A DNA stretch of 64,000 nucleotides from NCBI RefSeq assembly GCF_008123965.1, contig NZ_VSTH01000062.1, forward strand, positions 1 to 64,000, read 5' to 3'. The position numbers were made by a program, and so were the translations under genes. Position 1 is the first letter of the stretch, and each line of letters opens with the position of its first letter. This stretch comes from Bradyrhizobium hipponense. Its GTDB lineage: Bacteria; Pseudomonadota; Alphaproteobacteria; Rhizobiales; Xanthobacteraceae. Under the pieces are notes generated by a model. That model saw only the letters and a list, made by a program, of their open reading frames with translations, searched no databases and was not told the origin of the DNA. This document shows, one piece after another, positions 17,511 to 26,082 of this stretch.

Positions 17511-18293
17511 CTACTCCGCGGCCAGCCCCGTCGCGGCCACCGCCTCGGCTTCCCTGATGTAGTCATGCACCACGCGGCCGAACGGCAGCGTCAGGTCGGC
17601 GATGTAGTGATGCGCGCCGACGACGCGGCGAACCGGGAAATCGGCAACCGGCGCATTGACGTGCGGCACCAGATGCAGACGGCCGGGCCCCATCCACGAA
17701 CCCTTCGGCACGATGTCGGTGAGGTTGATCGCGACGAGCTGGCAGATTTCGAGACGGCCGTCGACGCCGGGGATCATCTTCAGATTAACTTGCGTCTTCG
17801 ACAGCGTCGCGCGGGTGAGATCGCCGTTGCCGGCCATGCTCTCGTGCTTGTAGCCCATCGTGCCCATGGCGACGAGCTGGCCGGCATATTCCAGCGTGCC
17901 CGTCAACGTGTCCTTGACGATCTCAAGCTTTGGATGCGCGTATTTCTTCGGAAAGCCCCAGATCTCGCGGCCCGCCGCGATCGGCGGATCGTCGTCCAGA
18001 TACATCTGCGAGACGAAGTTCACCTCCTCGCCGTGCAGGCGCGCTGGGATGACGAGACCGGATTCGGTGTAGCTGCCGAAGCCGGAGGAATCCGGCATCC
18101 TGATCCATTCGTAGTGCACGATCGCCTGGTCGATCGGCTCCAGCGGCTCGGGCAGCCCGGCGCGGATCAGGTCGGGGTCGGTCTCGTAGGTGATGACGAG
18201 GAATTCGCGGTCGACGAAGCGATAAGGACCGGCCGGATAGCTCGGTCCGGCGGCCGGCATGGACGGAAGTCTCAGCAAATCTTCCCTGCGCAT
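17511..18293 (-). CDS. adc: Acetoacetate decarboxylase
   Basis: Converts acetoacetate to acetone and CO2 using a Schiff-base lysine. The 260-residue product shows 'REIWGFPKKYAHPKL' near residues 108-122, carrying the catalytic lysine pair of the family, and the upstream acidic 'YLDDDPPIAAG'. The start follows CAGGAG. It is divergent from the broken patatin gene. In Bradyrhizobium-type genomes a patatin and a 3-hydroxybutyrate dehydrogenase often accompany adc in polyhydroxybutyrate/ketone metabolism (from memory). The dehydrogenase is absent here, where the scar at 19447 begins. Confidence 0.92.
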   Translation of the reverse strand: MRREDLLRLPSMPAAGPSYPAGPYRFVDREFLVITYETDPDLIRAGLPEPLEPIDQAIVHYEWIRMPDSSGFGSYTESGLVIPARLHGEEVNFVSQMYLDDDPPIAAGREIWGFPKKYAHPKLEIVKDTLTGTLEYAGQLVAMGTMGYKHESMAGNGDLTRATLSKTQVNLKMIPGVDGRLEICQLVAINLTDIVPKGSWMGPGRLHLVPHVNAPVADFPVRRVVGAHHYIADLTLPFGRVVHDYIREAEAVAATGLAAE

Positions 18294-18519
18294 CGCTGGT
18301 CTCCTGTTGATGTCTGTGATGCCTGCCCGGCAGCTTCTGCTTAGACCCAAATTGCTAGACGGCCTCATTGACTGCGATGTGATGGATTTCCGTCAGACGC
18401 GTGACCTGCCGCCATGTCGCCCGCGCCGCCGTGCATGCCGGTGATGCAGCAGTGCGGAAATTGTCATCACGCCGTCACCGCGGGACGTAATCGTCCGGCC
18501 CAAGCAGGAGGCATCGGCC

Positions 18520-19446
18520 ATGGACGCCCGCACATATCAGACACATCAGCCGCCCTCACGGGGCTGGCGGCCCGAGCGCTGCGACCGCGTCGCGCTGGTG
18601 CTGCAAGGCGGCGGCGCGCTCGGCGCCTACCAGGCCGGCGTCTATCAGGCGCTGCACGAGGCGGGCATCGAGCCCGACTGGGTCTGCGGCGTCTCGATCG
18701 GCGCGATCAACTCGGCCATCATTGCCGGCAACAGGCCGGAGAACCGGCTCGATCAGCTCCGCATCTTCTGGAGCGCATCACCAACCGCAAGATCTGGCAC
18801 TACACGCCGGACGGCGACGTGTTCCGCCAGGCGCGCAATTTCGTCAGCGCGTACATGACCTCGGCGTTCGGCCAGCCCGGCTTCTTCACGCCGCACCAGG
18901 TCAATCCCTGGTTCAGTCCGGTCGGCGCCAGGACCGCGACCAGCTATTACGACACCGCGCCCCTAAAGGAGACGCTGCTCGAGCTGGTCGACTTCGACCT
19001 CATCAATGAGAGGTCCGCTTCGCGGTCGGCGCGGTGAACGTGCTCTCGGGCAATTTCATCTATTTCGACAACGCCCATGACGAGATCGGGCCGGAGCACA
19101 TCATGGCCTCCGGCGCCCTGCCGCCGGCACTGCCGATGGTGCGGATCGGCACCGATCATCTGGGACGGCGGCATCGTCTCCAACACGCCGCTGCAGCACC
19201 TGCTCGACCAGGAGGACGACCTCAACTCGCTGGTGTTCCAGGTCGACCTGTTCAGCGCCCGCGGCGTGCTGCCGCGCTCGATCCAGGACGTGATGGCCCG
19301 GCACAAGGACATCATGTATTCCTCGCGCACGCGCCACAATACCGACGTCTATCGCCGCACCCACAATCTCAAGGTCCAGCTCTACAAGGCGCTGGCGAAG
19401 CTTCCCGACGCGCAGTTGTCCGACGAGGATCGCGCGCTCAAGGCGA
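18520..19446 (+). pseudogene. Patatin-like phospholipase, multiply frameshifted and 3'-truncated
   Basis: The start is intact: AGGAGG precedes the ATG. The oxyanion loop 'GGGALGAYQAG' and nucleophile motif 'GVSIG' are present, and later 'WDGGIVSN' carries the catalytic Asp. The frame is broken three times. One base is missing at about 18770 (TGG/AGC where TGG-GAG-CGC would continue), one at about 19011 (after 'FDLINE'), and two at about 19160 (before 'WDGG'). After 'DEDRALKA' at about 19446 similarity to patatins ends, so the usual C-terminal domain (DUF3734 in this group) is gone and the frame enters a DUF3732 domain. Three separate lesions make sequencing error an unlikely sole cause. Confidence 0.85.
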
Positions 19447-20030
19447 GCCGCCGAGAAAGAGAAGAGAGGGCACGGGATGCAATCTCCAGATATATCGAGC
19501 GTTTCGTCGAAGAGCTTCGTGTTTCTGGCGCGACAGGCCGCCCCTTGCTCGACGAGCGCGAATTGAATGTTAAATTTGTGAATCAGGGAGCGGCTAAGCC
19601 AGATTTCCTATGGGAGATTGGCAGTGGCGAAAACTGGATGGCTTACCACCTCGCGACAATTCTTGCATTGCACGGAATCTTCCTAAAACGCGAAAGTCAT
19701 AACCCGGTCCCCACCTTCCTGGTGATTGATCAGCCCAGCCAGGTCTATTTTCCGTCAGACACGTTTGAGGAAGTCCTACAAAACCAAGATGCCAGCACCA
19801 AGGTTGACCGCAGGCGCTCTACACGACACCTGGACGATCTAGAGAGCACCCGTCAGATTTTTAGAGCACTCGCGCGCGCCCATAAGAGCTTCAAAGCGCG
19901 ACTTCAAATCATAATTCTTGACCACGCAGATCGTCACGCGTGGGGCGAAATCGACGGCGTCGAAGAGGTCGCAAATTGGCGTGGAGAAGCGGACTTTCTA
20001 ATTCCTTCTGCTTGGCTGCCGACGCAATAG
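19447..20030 (+). pseudogene. C-terminal DUF3732 domain remnant of an ABC/SMC-type ATPase
   Basis: About 194 codons in frame with the patatin remnant match the DUF3732 pattern. '[21 protein letters not shown]' is an ABC-signature-like motif. '[17 protein letters not shown]' is a Walker-B/D-loop-like segment, and '[14 protein letters not shown]' is H-loop-like. DUF3732 forms the C-terminal end of Rad50/SMC-like ATPases found in ABC-three-component-type defence or conflict systems. Here the N-terminal half with the Walker A P-loop is missing, so the domain cannot be a working ATPase. Base composition is visibly more AT-rich than the flanks. It is followed 84 bases later by a PD-(D/E)xK gene. 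Confidence 0.75.
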
Positions 20031-20114
20031 CCAACGTAGGAAGATTCAGGCAATTCGACCGATGCTCGCGTACGGTTGGGGATCTGATGCTAATTGCGGT
20101 AAGGGCTAGTGCTT

Positions 20115-21434
20115 ATGGTAGATTCTTTATTTCGCGATCGCGTACGAGAGCGCGACTTGGACAATTGTTTGGTCGAGGAGTTGTTCTCGTCCCGTCAATT
20201 TAGAAACTGGTTTTTGACGGCTGTTGCTCGCAAATTCGATGTACCTCAAATTGAAGACATTCGCTTAGAGAAATCACCGCGAAGGCTGCAAGATAGTCGA
20301 CAAACCGACGTACGGCTCGGTTGGTTTGACGTCGACAATGAACTCGCGGCCTGCGTCCTCATCGAAAACAAGGTAACCTCCGATTTTCAGCCCGGTCAGG
20401 TCGAGAGCTACGCTTCCGAGGTTTCTGAATATCGGGCCCGGCTGGGAACTAGATCGGCTTGCGCAATACTCATTGCGCCAAAGTGGCGACTTGAGTCACA
20501 TCAAAGTGATGTGTTTGATGCATGCATTGGAATTGAAGAGATCATTGAGTTTCTTCAAAAGCGCCGCGACGAGGGGATTGAAGACGAAGAGCTAGACGGT
20601 CGAATTGCAGCCCGCATTTCCCTACTGGAAGCAATTTGTGGAAAGCGCCAAGGAGATTTGTGGACACCAATCACGGTTCCCGAGAAGCGGTCCTTTTCGG
20701 AAGAATATGCGGCTCTCGCAGTCGAAGTGGTGCCCGGCTTGACCGTGAAAGCCTCGAGCGATGGCCCTAAAGCTCTGACCAAGACATTTGAAGGATTGTC
20801 GCTTCCGGATGGCTTTCCGAAAGTGAAGCTCAAACACGAATATGGCTCTAGCGAAGCTTGGAAGTATGCAAACATTCAATTCACCGGCTTACGTACCAAA
20901 TTGGGTCTCGTCCAGAAATCCGGCCTACTGGAGGGCACCGACTTTGATGAGCTACCGTCTGGGAAGTCTCTTTTTATACGCGGTCGGACACCTGGCATCG
21001 ATCCACGGCGGTCCTTTGGAGAGCAAAGGGGGAAGGTCTTAGAGGGATTACAACAAGTAAAGGCCCTCGCTGACTGGATCATTGCCAATGCCGAATCACT
21101 AAAGCGAATATTCACGCCCCAATTGGAAGTGAGGCCTGCTGCCGCTTATCTCGACCGCGAGCAAGGGTTGAGGCAAGCATTGATGAGAATATATCAGGAG
21201 TGCGCCGAATTCGGGTATCGGCCGGCTAGAATGCTTGAACTTATGGAGCGGCGTGGCGCGATTGGAGCGGCAAAGTATCTGATTGCCCATCCCGTCTCCG
21301 ACGGCTTTACGCGTTTGGCTATGGAAGATCGTCTAGATCTCGCGATCGAATCGTTGGCGCTAGACGAACAGTGGAGCGACATTTTCTCGGAGGAGGAGAA
21401 GACCACGGCCCGCCAGAGGTTGCGGCGCCAGTGA
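20115..21434 (+). CDS. PD-(D/E)xK nuclease superfamily protein
   Basis: A 439-residue protein with a probable restriction-like nuclease core at the N terminus: E21/E22, D65 in 'QTDVRLGWFD', E84-x-K86 in 'VLIENKV', then a QxxxY motif (Q95-Y99, 'QVESY'). The C-terminal 90 residues ('GYRPARMLELMERRGAIGAAKYL...DGFTRL...DRLDLAIESLAL') resemble a small helical module that I recall at the end of varied nuclease and ATPase proteins linked to defence. The ATG at 20115 is preferred to a GTG at 20109 because AAGGG sits 9 bases upstream. Codons are AT-richer than in neighbours. It lies beside the DUF3732 remnant. Target and activity are unknown. Confidence 0.75.
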   Translation: MVDSLFRDRVRERDLDNCLVEELFSSRQFRNWFLTAVARKFDVPQIEDIRLEKSPRRLQDSRQTDVRLGWFDVDNELAACVLIENKVTSDFQPGQVESYASEVSEYRARLGTRSACAILIAPKWRLESHQSDVFDACIGIEEIIEFLQKRRDEGIEDEELDGRIAARISLLEAICGKRQGDLWTPITVPEKRSFSEEYAALAVEVVPGLTVKASSDGPKALTKTFEGLSLPDGFPKVKLKHEYGSSEAWKYANIQFTGLRTKLGLVQKSGLLEGTDFDELPSGKSLFIRGRTPGIDPRRSFGEQRGKVLEGLQQVKALADWIIANAESLKRIFTPQLEVRPAAAYLDREQGLRQALMRIYQECAEFGYRPARMLELMERRGAIGAAKYLIAHPVSDGFTRLAMEDRLDLAIESLALDEQWSDIFSEEEKTTARQRLRRQ

Positions 21435-21563
21435 TGGGCGCAAGTGGGGCCGCCTGGTCCCAGGTTCTCGCCATATTGCCATTAGACTCCACGGCCCAAA
21501 CGTGGACAATACCCTGAGCACGTCACGTGCGCAGTACACACCAAGATGTACCAGGGGAAGCAA

Positions 21564-23039
21564 ATGCCGGCTGCAATATCGTCGTCCGAACCGATTATCC
21601 CGACTACCCTACTAACAGCCCAGATACGCGATGCATTGCGCGCGATCGTCGGCGAGAAGGGTTTTATTGAGGACAAACACGGCAAGCAGCCGTTCGTGAC
21701 GGATTGGCGCGGATTGCTGGTTGGAGGTGCCGGTGCCGTCGTTCGTCCCGCCAGCACCGAGGAAGTCTCGCAAGTGGTCAGGCTTTGCCATGAGCACGGC
21801 GTCGCGATCGTGCCGCAGGGTGGCAACACCGGGCTGATGGGCGGAGCCACGCCCTGGCCTGCGCACACCGGCATCGTATTGTCGCTCGGCCGCATGAACC
21901 GCGTTATCGACGTCGACCCTGTGGGTTACGCGATGACGGTCGAGGCCGGCTGCGTGCTGCAAACGCTTCAGGAGACTGCGGCCGAGCACGACAGGTTCCT
22001 GCCCCTCAGCCTTGGCGCCCAGGGCTCGTGCATGATCGGCGGCAATTTGTCGACGAACGCCGGCGGCGTGCAGGTGCTCCGCTATGGCAATGCCCGCAAT
22101 CTCGTGCTGGGGCTCGAGGTCGTGCTGGCCAATGGCGACGTCTGGGACGGGTTGCGCGCCCTCAAGAAGGACAACACGGGCTACGACCTCAAGCATCTCT
22201 TCATGGGCGCCGAAGGGACGCTGGGCATTATCACCAAGGCCGTTCTCAAGCTTTGGCCCGCGCCCAAGGACGTCTGCACGTCGTGGCTGGCTGTGCGCGA
22301 TCCCCGCGCTGCCCTGGAGATCCTGTCCGAAGCGCATGCGGCCTCCGAGGACAATGTTGGCTCTTGCGAGCTGATGAGCCGCAGCGCCATCGACATGGTG
22401 CTGCGCCATATTCCCGGCACCCAGGATCCTCTCAAGGCGAATACGCCATGGTACCTCCTGCTTGAATGGTCGTCCGCGCGAGCGCGCCAGGACGGCACTG
22501 AAGGCATGTCCGAGAAGATGGAGCAGTTTCTCGCCGATCAACTCGAGGCCGGCCGCGTGCTCGATGCGGCGATCGCGCAAACGGGAAATCAATCACGCAA
22601 CATGTGGCGCATCCGCGAAAGTGTCGCCGAGGCCCAACGAGCCGAGGGGCCGGGGCTGAGCTTTGACGTATCGGTGGCGATCTCCAGGATTCCTGAGTTC
22701 ATCGACAAGGGGATCAAGGCCGTGCTCGACATTCTCCCGAGCATTCGACCCTATCCGCTGGGACACATCGGAGACGGCAACCTGCATTTTTCGTTCATGG
22801 GCCCCAAGGGAATGGATCAGCCGACGCTGACCCAATACAAGGGCGCCATCACGCGCGCCGTGAACGATCTCATCGCCTCCATGGGCGGCTCGATCTCGGC
22901 CGAACACGGCATCGGCATGGACAAGCTCGACGAGCTCAGTCACTACCGCTCGAAGACCGAGCTCGACATCATGCGAACCATAAAGCGCGCGCTCGATCCA
23001 CAGAACATCATGAATCCCGGTAAGGTGCTGCGGCTGTGA
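21564..23039 (+). CDS. FAD-linked D-2-hydroxyacid dehydrogenase (D-2-hydroxyglutarate/D-lactate type)
   Basis: A 491-residue VAO/GlcD-family flavoenzyme that oxidises a D-2-hydroxyacid to the 2-oxoacid. The FAD-binding PCMH domain is clear: 'VVRPASTEEVSQVVRLC' near 60, 'IVPQGGNTGLMGGATP' near 85, 'GSCMIGGNLSTNAGG' near 155. The C-terminal FAD-oxidase domain has the metal-binding 'GHIGDGNLHF' and 'EHGIGMDKLDEL'. AGGGGAAG lies ahead of the ATG at 21564, favouring it over 21546. D2HGDH is the closest type I recognise, but D-lactate or related acids are possible. Confidence 0.9.
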   Translation: MPAAISSSEPIIPTTLLTAQIRDALRAIVGEKGFIEDKHGKQPFVTDWRGLLVGGAGAVVRPASTEEVSQVVRLCHEHGVAIVPQGGNTGLMGGATPWPAHTGIVLSLGRMNRVIDVDPVGYAMTVEAGCVLQTLQETAAEHDRFLPLSLGAQGSCMIGGNLSTNAGGVQVLRYGNARNLVLGLEVVLANGDVWDGLRALKKDNTGYDLKHLFMGAEGTLGIITKAVLKLWPAPKDVCTSWLAVRDPRAALEILSEAHAASEDNVGSCELMSRSAIDMVLRHIPGTQDPLKANTPWYLLLEWSSARARQDGTEGMSEKMEQFLADQLEAGRVLDAAIAQTGNQSRNMWRIRESVAEAQRAEGPGLSFDVSVAISRIPEFIDKGIKAVLDILPSIRPYPLGHIGDGNLHFSFMGPKGMDQPTLTQYKGAITRAVNDLIASMGGSISAEHGIGMDKLDELSHYRSKTELDIMRTIKRALDPQNIMNPGKVLRL

Positions 23040-23098
23040 TCGACGCCGGGCAGCTTCAGCCGCGCCTCACAGCCTGCATTCCTCGCCGCTTGGCGACG

Positions 23099-23752
23099 CT
23101 AGCAGGTCTTCTGCTGCAAATGCTGCACGCATGTGCAGGTCGTCGTCGCCGGATATTTCACGTCATAGTAGGGAAAGCTCGACGTGGCCGGGCTGTTGGT
23201 CGAGCAGCGCGGGAACAGATAGTAGCTGTCGGTCAGCCTGACCGTACCGGCGATCGTGAAGCCGAGGTTGGGCGCGTAGTCGTAGGACACCTCGCTGAGG
23301 ATGAGCGAGATATTGGCATTGCTGGTGCCGCCCGGGGCGGTAAAGGAGGACAAGGTCATCTGCTGACCGACAGCTCTCGCCCCCGACGTGCTCGTCGACT
23401 TGCTCCATTGCACCGTCGCGTTGCCCGAGGAGTCGGTCGACACTTCCGAAACCGTAATCGTCATCAAGGACGTGCTGCCGTTATTGACGGGATACGGAGC
23501 CATGATGGCGGTTGCTGCCGCGAGGATGCCGTCCATCTGGGTCGCAGTGACTGCCGTGTTCTGCGAGATCATGTCGGCGACACTGTGCGCGGTGGCGCTG
23601 ACCTTGACGTTCATGGCGAGCCCGTTGCCGAGTTCGACGCCGCCGACATAGAGCACCAGCATGAAGGGGGTCACGATGGCGAACTCCGTCGCCGCAACGG
23701 CGCGAACATCGCTCAACAGGTCCCGGATGCGGGATGACAGGGCGCCGATCAT
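23099..23752 (-). CDS. TadE-like pilus assembly protein
   Basis: A 217-residue pseudopilin-like protein. It has an N-terminal basic segment, 'RAVAATEFAIVTPFMLVLYVGG' with the conserved Glu of TadE/TadF, and one transmembrane helix. A large, Ser/Thr-rich and Cys-containing periplasmic domain follows. The ATG at 23752 overlaps the stop of the previous tadE-like gene (TGATG), which decides the start. It is the third gene of a leftward tad cluster. These minor pilins support Flp/Tad pilus assembly in the inner membrane; the core tad secretion genes are not in the window. Confidence 0.8.
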   Translation of the reverse strand: MIGALSSRIRDLLSDVRAVAATEFAIVTPFMLVLYVGGVELGNGLAMNVKVSATAHSVADMISQNTAVTATQMDGILAAATAIMAPYPVNNGSTSLMTITVSEVSTDSSGNATVQWSKSTSTSGARAVGQQMTLSSFTAPGGTSNANISLILSEVSYDYAPNLGFTIAGTVRLTDSYYLFPRCSTNSPATSSFPYYDVKYPATTTCTCVQHLQQKTC

Positions 23753-24309
23753 CAGGAAGCTCCTGGCTCGTTCTGGAACGCGGCGGACGACATGATCAGC
23801 CGATTCCCATTGCCGAGGTTCGAGAGGTTGAAACCGAGCGGCCCCAGCACGACCGGCCAAACGTACATGACGCGGAGAACGACGATGTCGCCGGCATTGC
23901 CCGGATTGTACTGCCACGTGTTGGTGACATTGCCCGAGCCGTCGAAGGTCAGGGCGGGCGTAGCCGTGTTGGCGCTAGACCACGATGTTGCGACCTGCAT
24001 ATCGATCATCAGGCCGCTGCAACTGAACAGGATGACGATCTGATCGCAGACCTTCTGCTTGAAGGTCGCCTGCGTCAGTTGCGCGGACTGGACCTGCCCG
24101 GTCATGACGAGGCGCGCCGACTGGCGTACCACGGATTCAAGCATCTGCTGGGCAAAGAAGACCAGAAACGTCTGCATGAGCGCGATGACGAGAGCGAGGA
24201 ACGGCGCCGCGACGAGAGCGAATTCGACGGCCGTAGCGCCCTTGCTGTCGCGAGCGAACGCAGCGCAGCGGTTGCGGCGCCTCTTCGTTGTTGCGTCTGA
24301 TCCGAGCAT
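23752..24309 (-). CDS. TadE/TadG family minor pilin
   Basis: A 185-residue TadE-like protein. The basic N terminus is followed by 'DSKGATAVEFALVAAPFLALVIAL', a pseudopilin-type segment with the conserved Glu, and then one membrane helix ('MQTFLVFFAQQML') leading to a periplasmic domain with two cysteines near residues 88-97. It lies 10 bases downstream of the TadG-like gene and overlaps the next tadE-like gene, so the three are probably one operon. TadE-family proteins localise to the inner membrane and affect Flp pilin maturation. Confidence 0.85.
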   Translation of the reverse strand: MLGSDATTKRRRNRCAAFARDSKGATAVEFALVAAPFLALVIALMQTFLVFFAQQMLESVVRQSARLVMTGQVQSAQLTQATFKQKVCDQIVILFSCSGLMIDMQVATSWSSANTATPALTFDGSGNVTNTWQYNPGNAGDIVVLRVMYVWPVVLGPLGFNLSNLGNGNRLIMSSAAFQNEPGAS

Positions 24310-24319
24310 GGCTCTTCCC

Positions 24320-25747
24320 CTATTGCACTAGGCTGGCCGTACTGGACGCAACCTTGAGGAACAGGTCCGTCAGTGCCTTGGAGATGTCGCCACCATTCTG
24401 AACGTTTGAGTAGAGGCCGGGCGACGCGCATGATTGCAGCCGCGTCGCGATCGTGCCGGTCGAAGAGGATGGGCTGTTGAACTGCGCGATGCGGGTGTTG
24501 TACCAGCTTTCGGTCGGCAGCGGCAGATACTCGGTGTAGAGGACCGCAATGCGAATGCCGCGGTTCTTGATCGTCGTGCAGATCGCCGTGTTGAGCGGTT
24601 GCTGGCATCGCAAGGTCGTCGAGTTCGCTGCCGGAAGCGCGTAGGTGGCATTGGGGTCGCAGGTGCCTCCCGTCTTCGGGATGAGCTTGTCCTCGACGCC
24701 GTCGGTGACGAGGAAGACCACCTCCTGCGGCGTATCGCCCGCCTGATTGGTGCCGGTGCCCGGCGTAGGCATCACGGCGTTGACGTCCGTCAGCCCCTTC
24801 GAGATATCCGTGCCGTAGTCGGTGGTGTAGACGCAGCCGCCCGAGCCGTTGAGAACGGGACAGTTCTGGTGGTCGACCGTCAGGAGCTGAATGTTGGGGA
24901 TCTTCGTGGCCGCGGTGGCCGGGGTGGTCAGCGTCTGGATCGTGTTGAGGGCATAGTCGAAGGTGTAGATGGCAGCCTTGTAGGTCGTGTTGTTGAGCGC
25001 CGCCATGCACTGCATGACGCCGCCCGAAACGCCCGACTGCGGGCACGTCCAGGGTCCCTGCAGCAATTGCGTAACGGCGTTCGTCACGAGATCGATGCGC
25101 AGCACGATGTTGTTCGCACGCGCGACGGTGAGATTGTCCTTGTTCGTCGAGCTGGGATTTGCGTTGTTGGGATGCGCCTCATGGCAGGCAAACGCGCAAT
25201 TCCTCGCATAGCTGGGCTGGGCCGTCGTGGCCGCGATCATTTTGTCGATATTGGCCTGCGTCGCAGCGATCGCCATCGACGGCGAATCGTCAAGCAGCAG
25301 ATAGAAGTTCATGTTGGGCGCGCTCGACGCCTTCGCCGTCGCCGAGCCGTTGACCTGCCAGGTCTGCTTGCCGAGAACGCTGGGGAAATTGTTGATGGCC
25401 TCGGCGACGTAGGAGACCGTGATGCTCCGCGCGAGGCCGGAATCCGTGACGGTGATCGTCGGCGTCGGCACCGCCGACAGACCGGGAAGATTCGCCTTCG
25501 CTGCAAAGACGGCTGCCGCGGTCGCCTGGACTACGGTGGAGTCGGTCTGGGTCAGCATCGCCGGCCTCACGGCTGCAATTGCGGCCGCATCGGCGGCTGC
25601 GTTCAATTGCTCCCGCTTGCGCACGGCCTGCGTGTAGTCGAGCGTCATGCCGAGGAGAAAGATGATCGGAACCAACATGAGCGCGAAAATGACGGCGATG
25701 TTGGCCTTCCGATCTCTCGCGAAACGAAGCACTGCGCGGCGGAGCAT
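24320..25747 (-). CDS. TadG-like pilus assembly protein with vWA-like domain
   Basis: A 475-residue TadG-like protein. The N-terminal 'DRKANIAVIFALMLVPIIFLLGMTLDYTQAV' combines the TadE/G membrane segment with the following 'NAAADAAAIAA' helix. From residue about 150, 'NFYLLLDDSPSM' is a MIDAS-like metal site of von Willebrand A domains (D-x-S-x-S form), and 'VVFLVTDGVEDK' carries a later MIDAS acidic residue. Many cysteines in the distal part suggest disulfides in the periplasm. It is first in the three-gene tad cluster. Its role is to anchor or assemble the Tad pilus in the envelope. Confidence 0.82.
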   Translation of the reverse strand: MLRRAVLRFARDRKANIAVIFALMLVPIIFLLGMTLDYTQAVRKREQLNAAADAAAIAAVRPAMLTQTDSTVVQATAAAVFAAKANLPGLSAVPTPTITVTDSGLARSITVSYVAEAINNFPSVLGKQTWQVNGSATAKASSAPNMNFYLLLDDSPSMAIAATQANIDKMIAATTAQPSYARNCAFACHEAHPNNANPSSTNKDNLTVARANNIVLRIDLVTNAVTQLLQGPWTCPQSGVSGGVMQCMAALNNTTYKAAIYTFDYALNTIQTLTTPATAATKIPNIQLLTVDHQNCPVLNGSGGCVYTTDYGTDISKGLTDVNAVMPTPGTGTNQAGDTPQEVVFLVTDGVEDKLIPKTGGTCDPNATYALPAANSTTLRCQQPLNTAICTTIKNRGIRIAVLYTEYLPLPTESWYNTRIAQFNSPSSSTGTIATRLQSCASPGLYSNVQNGGDISKALTDLFLKVASSTASLVQ

Positions 25748-26082
25748 ATGACCTTCATCCTGATTGCCGTCGCTGCGGCAGAGACCATTCCCTGAACACT
25801 TGCGACCGGAGGAGATGGTCAGGTCTCGCCGCCGACCCCTCGCTCGTCACGGCGGAAATATGGCTATAGCCCCCTTAATCAACGCTTACGGGCAATCCAT
25901 AAACATGGAGGCGACAGATTGAGATGTGTCATATTGAGAAGGCATCATTAACGCCAACTAAACGGGCTCGGCGAGAATGGCTGGCTGGAGGTAGGGCGGT
26001 GGCGCAAGCGGTGCGCGCCGGCGGCGATGGCCACCATGCGGGCGGACGCCGGAGGCATTGCCACAGGGTCACCGTCCCTGGG
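25748..26082. other. Intergenic stretch without a recognised gene
   Basis: These 335 bases lie between the TadG-like start and the end of the acyl-CoA carboxylase gene. Base composition is mixed, with an AT-richer patch around 25855-25970 that would suit the promoter of the leftward tad operon. I see no conserved gene, tRNA or strong palindrome. Confidence 0.4.

Noticed and set aside
24434-25795. Plus-strand frame opposite the TadG-like gene
   Set aside because: Arg/Val/Asp-rich antisense shadow; the TadG-like protein has membrane and MIDAS-type motifs.
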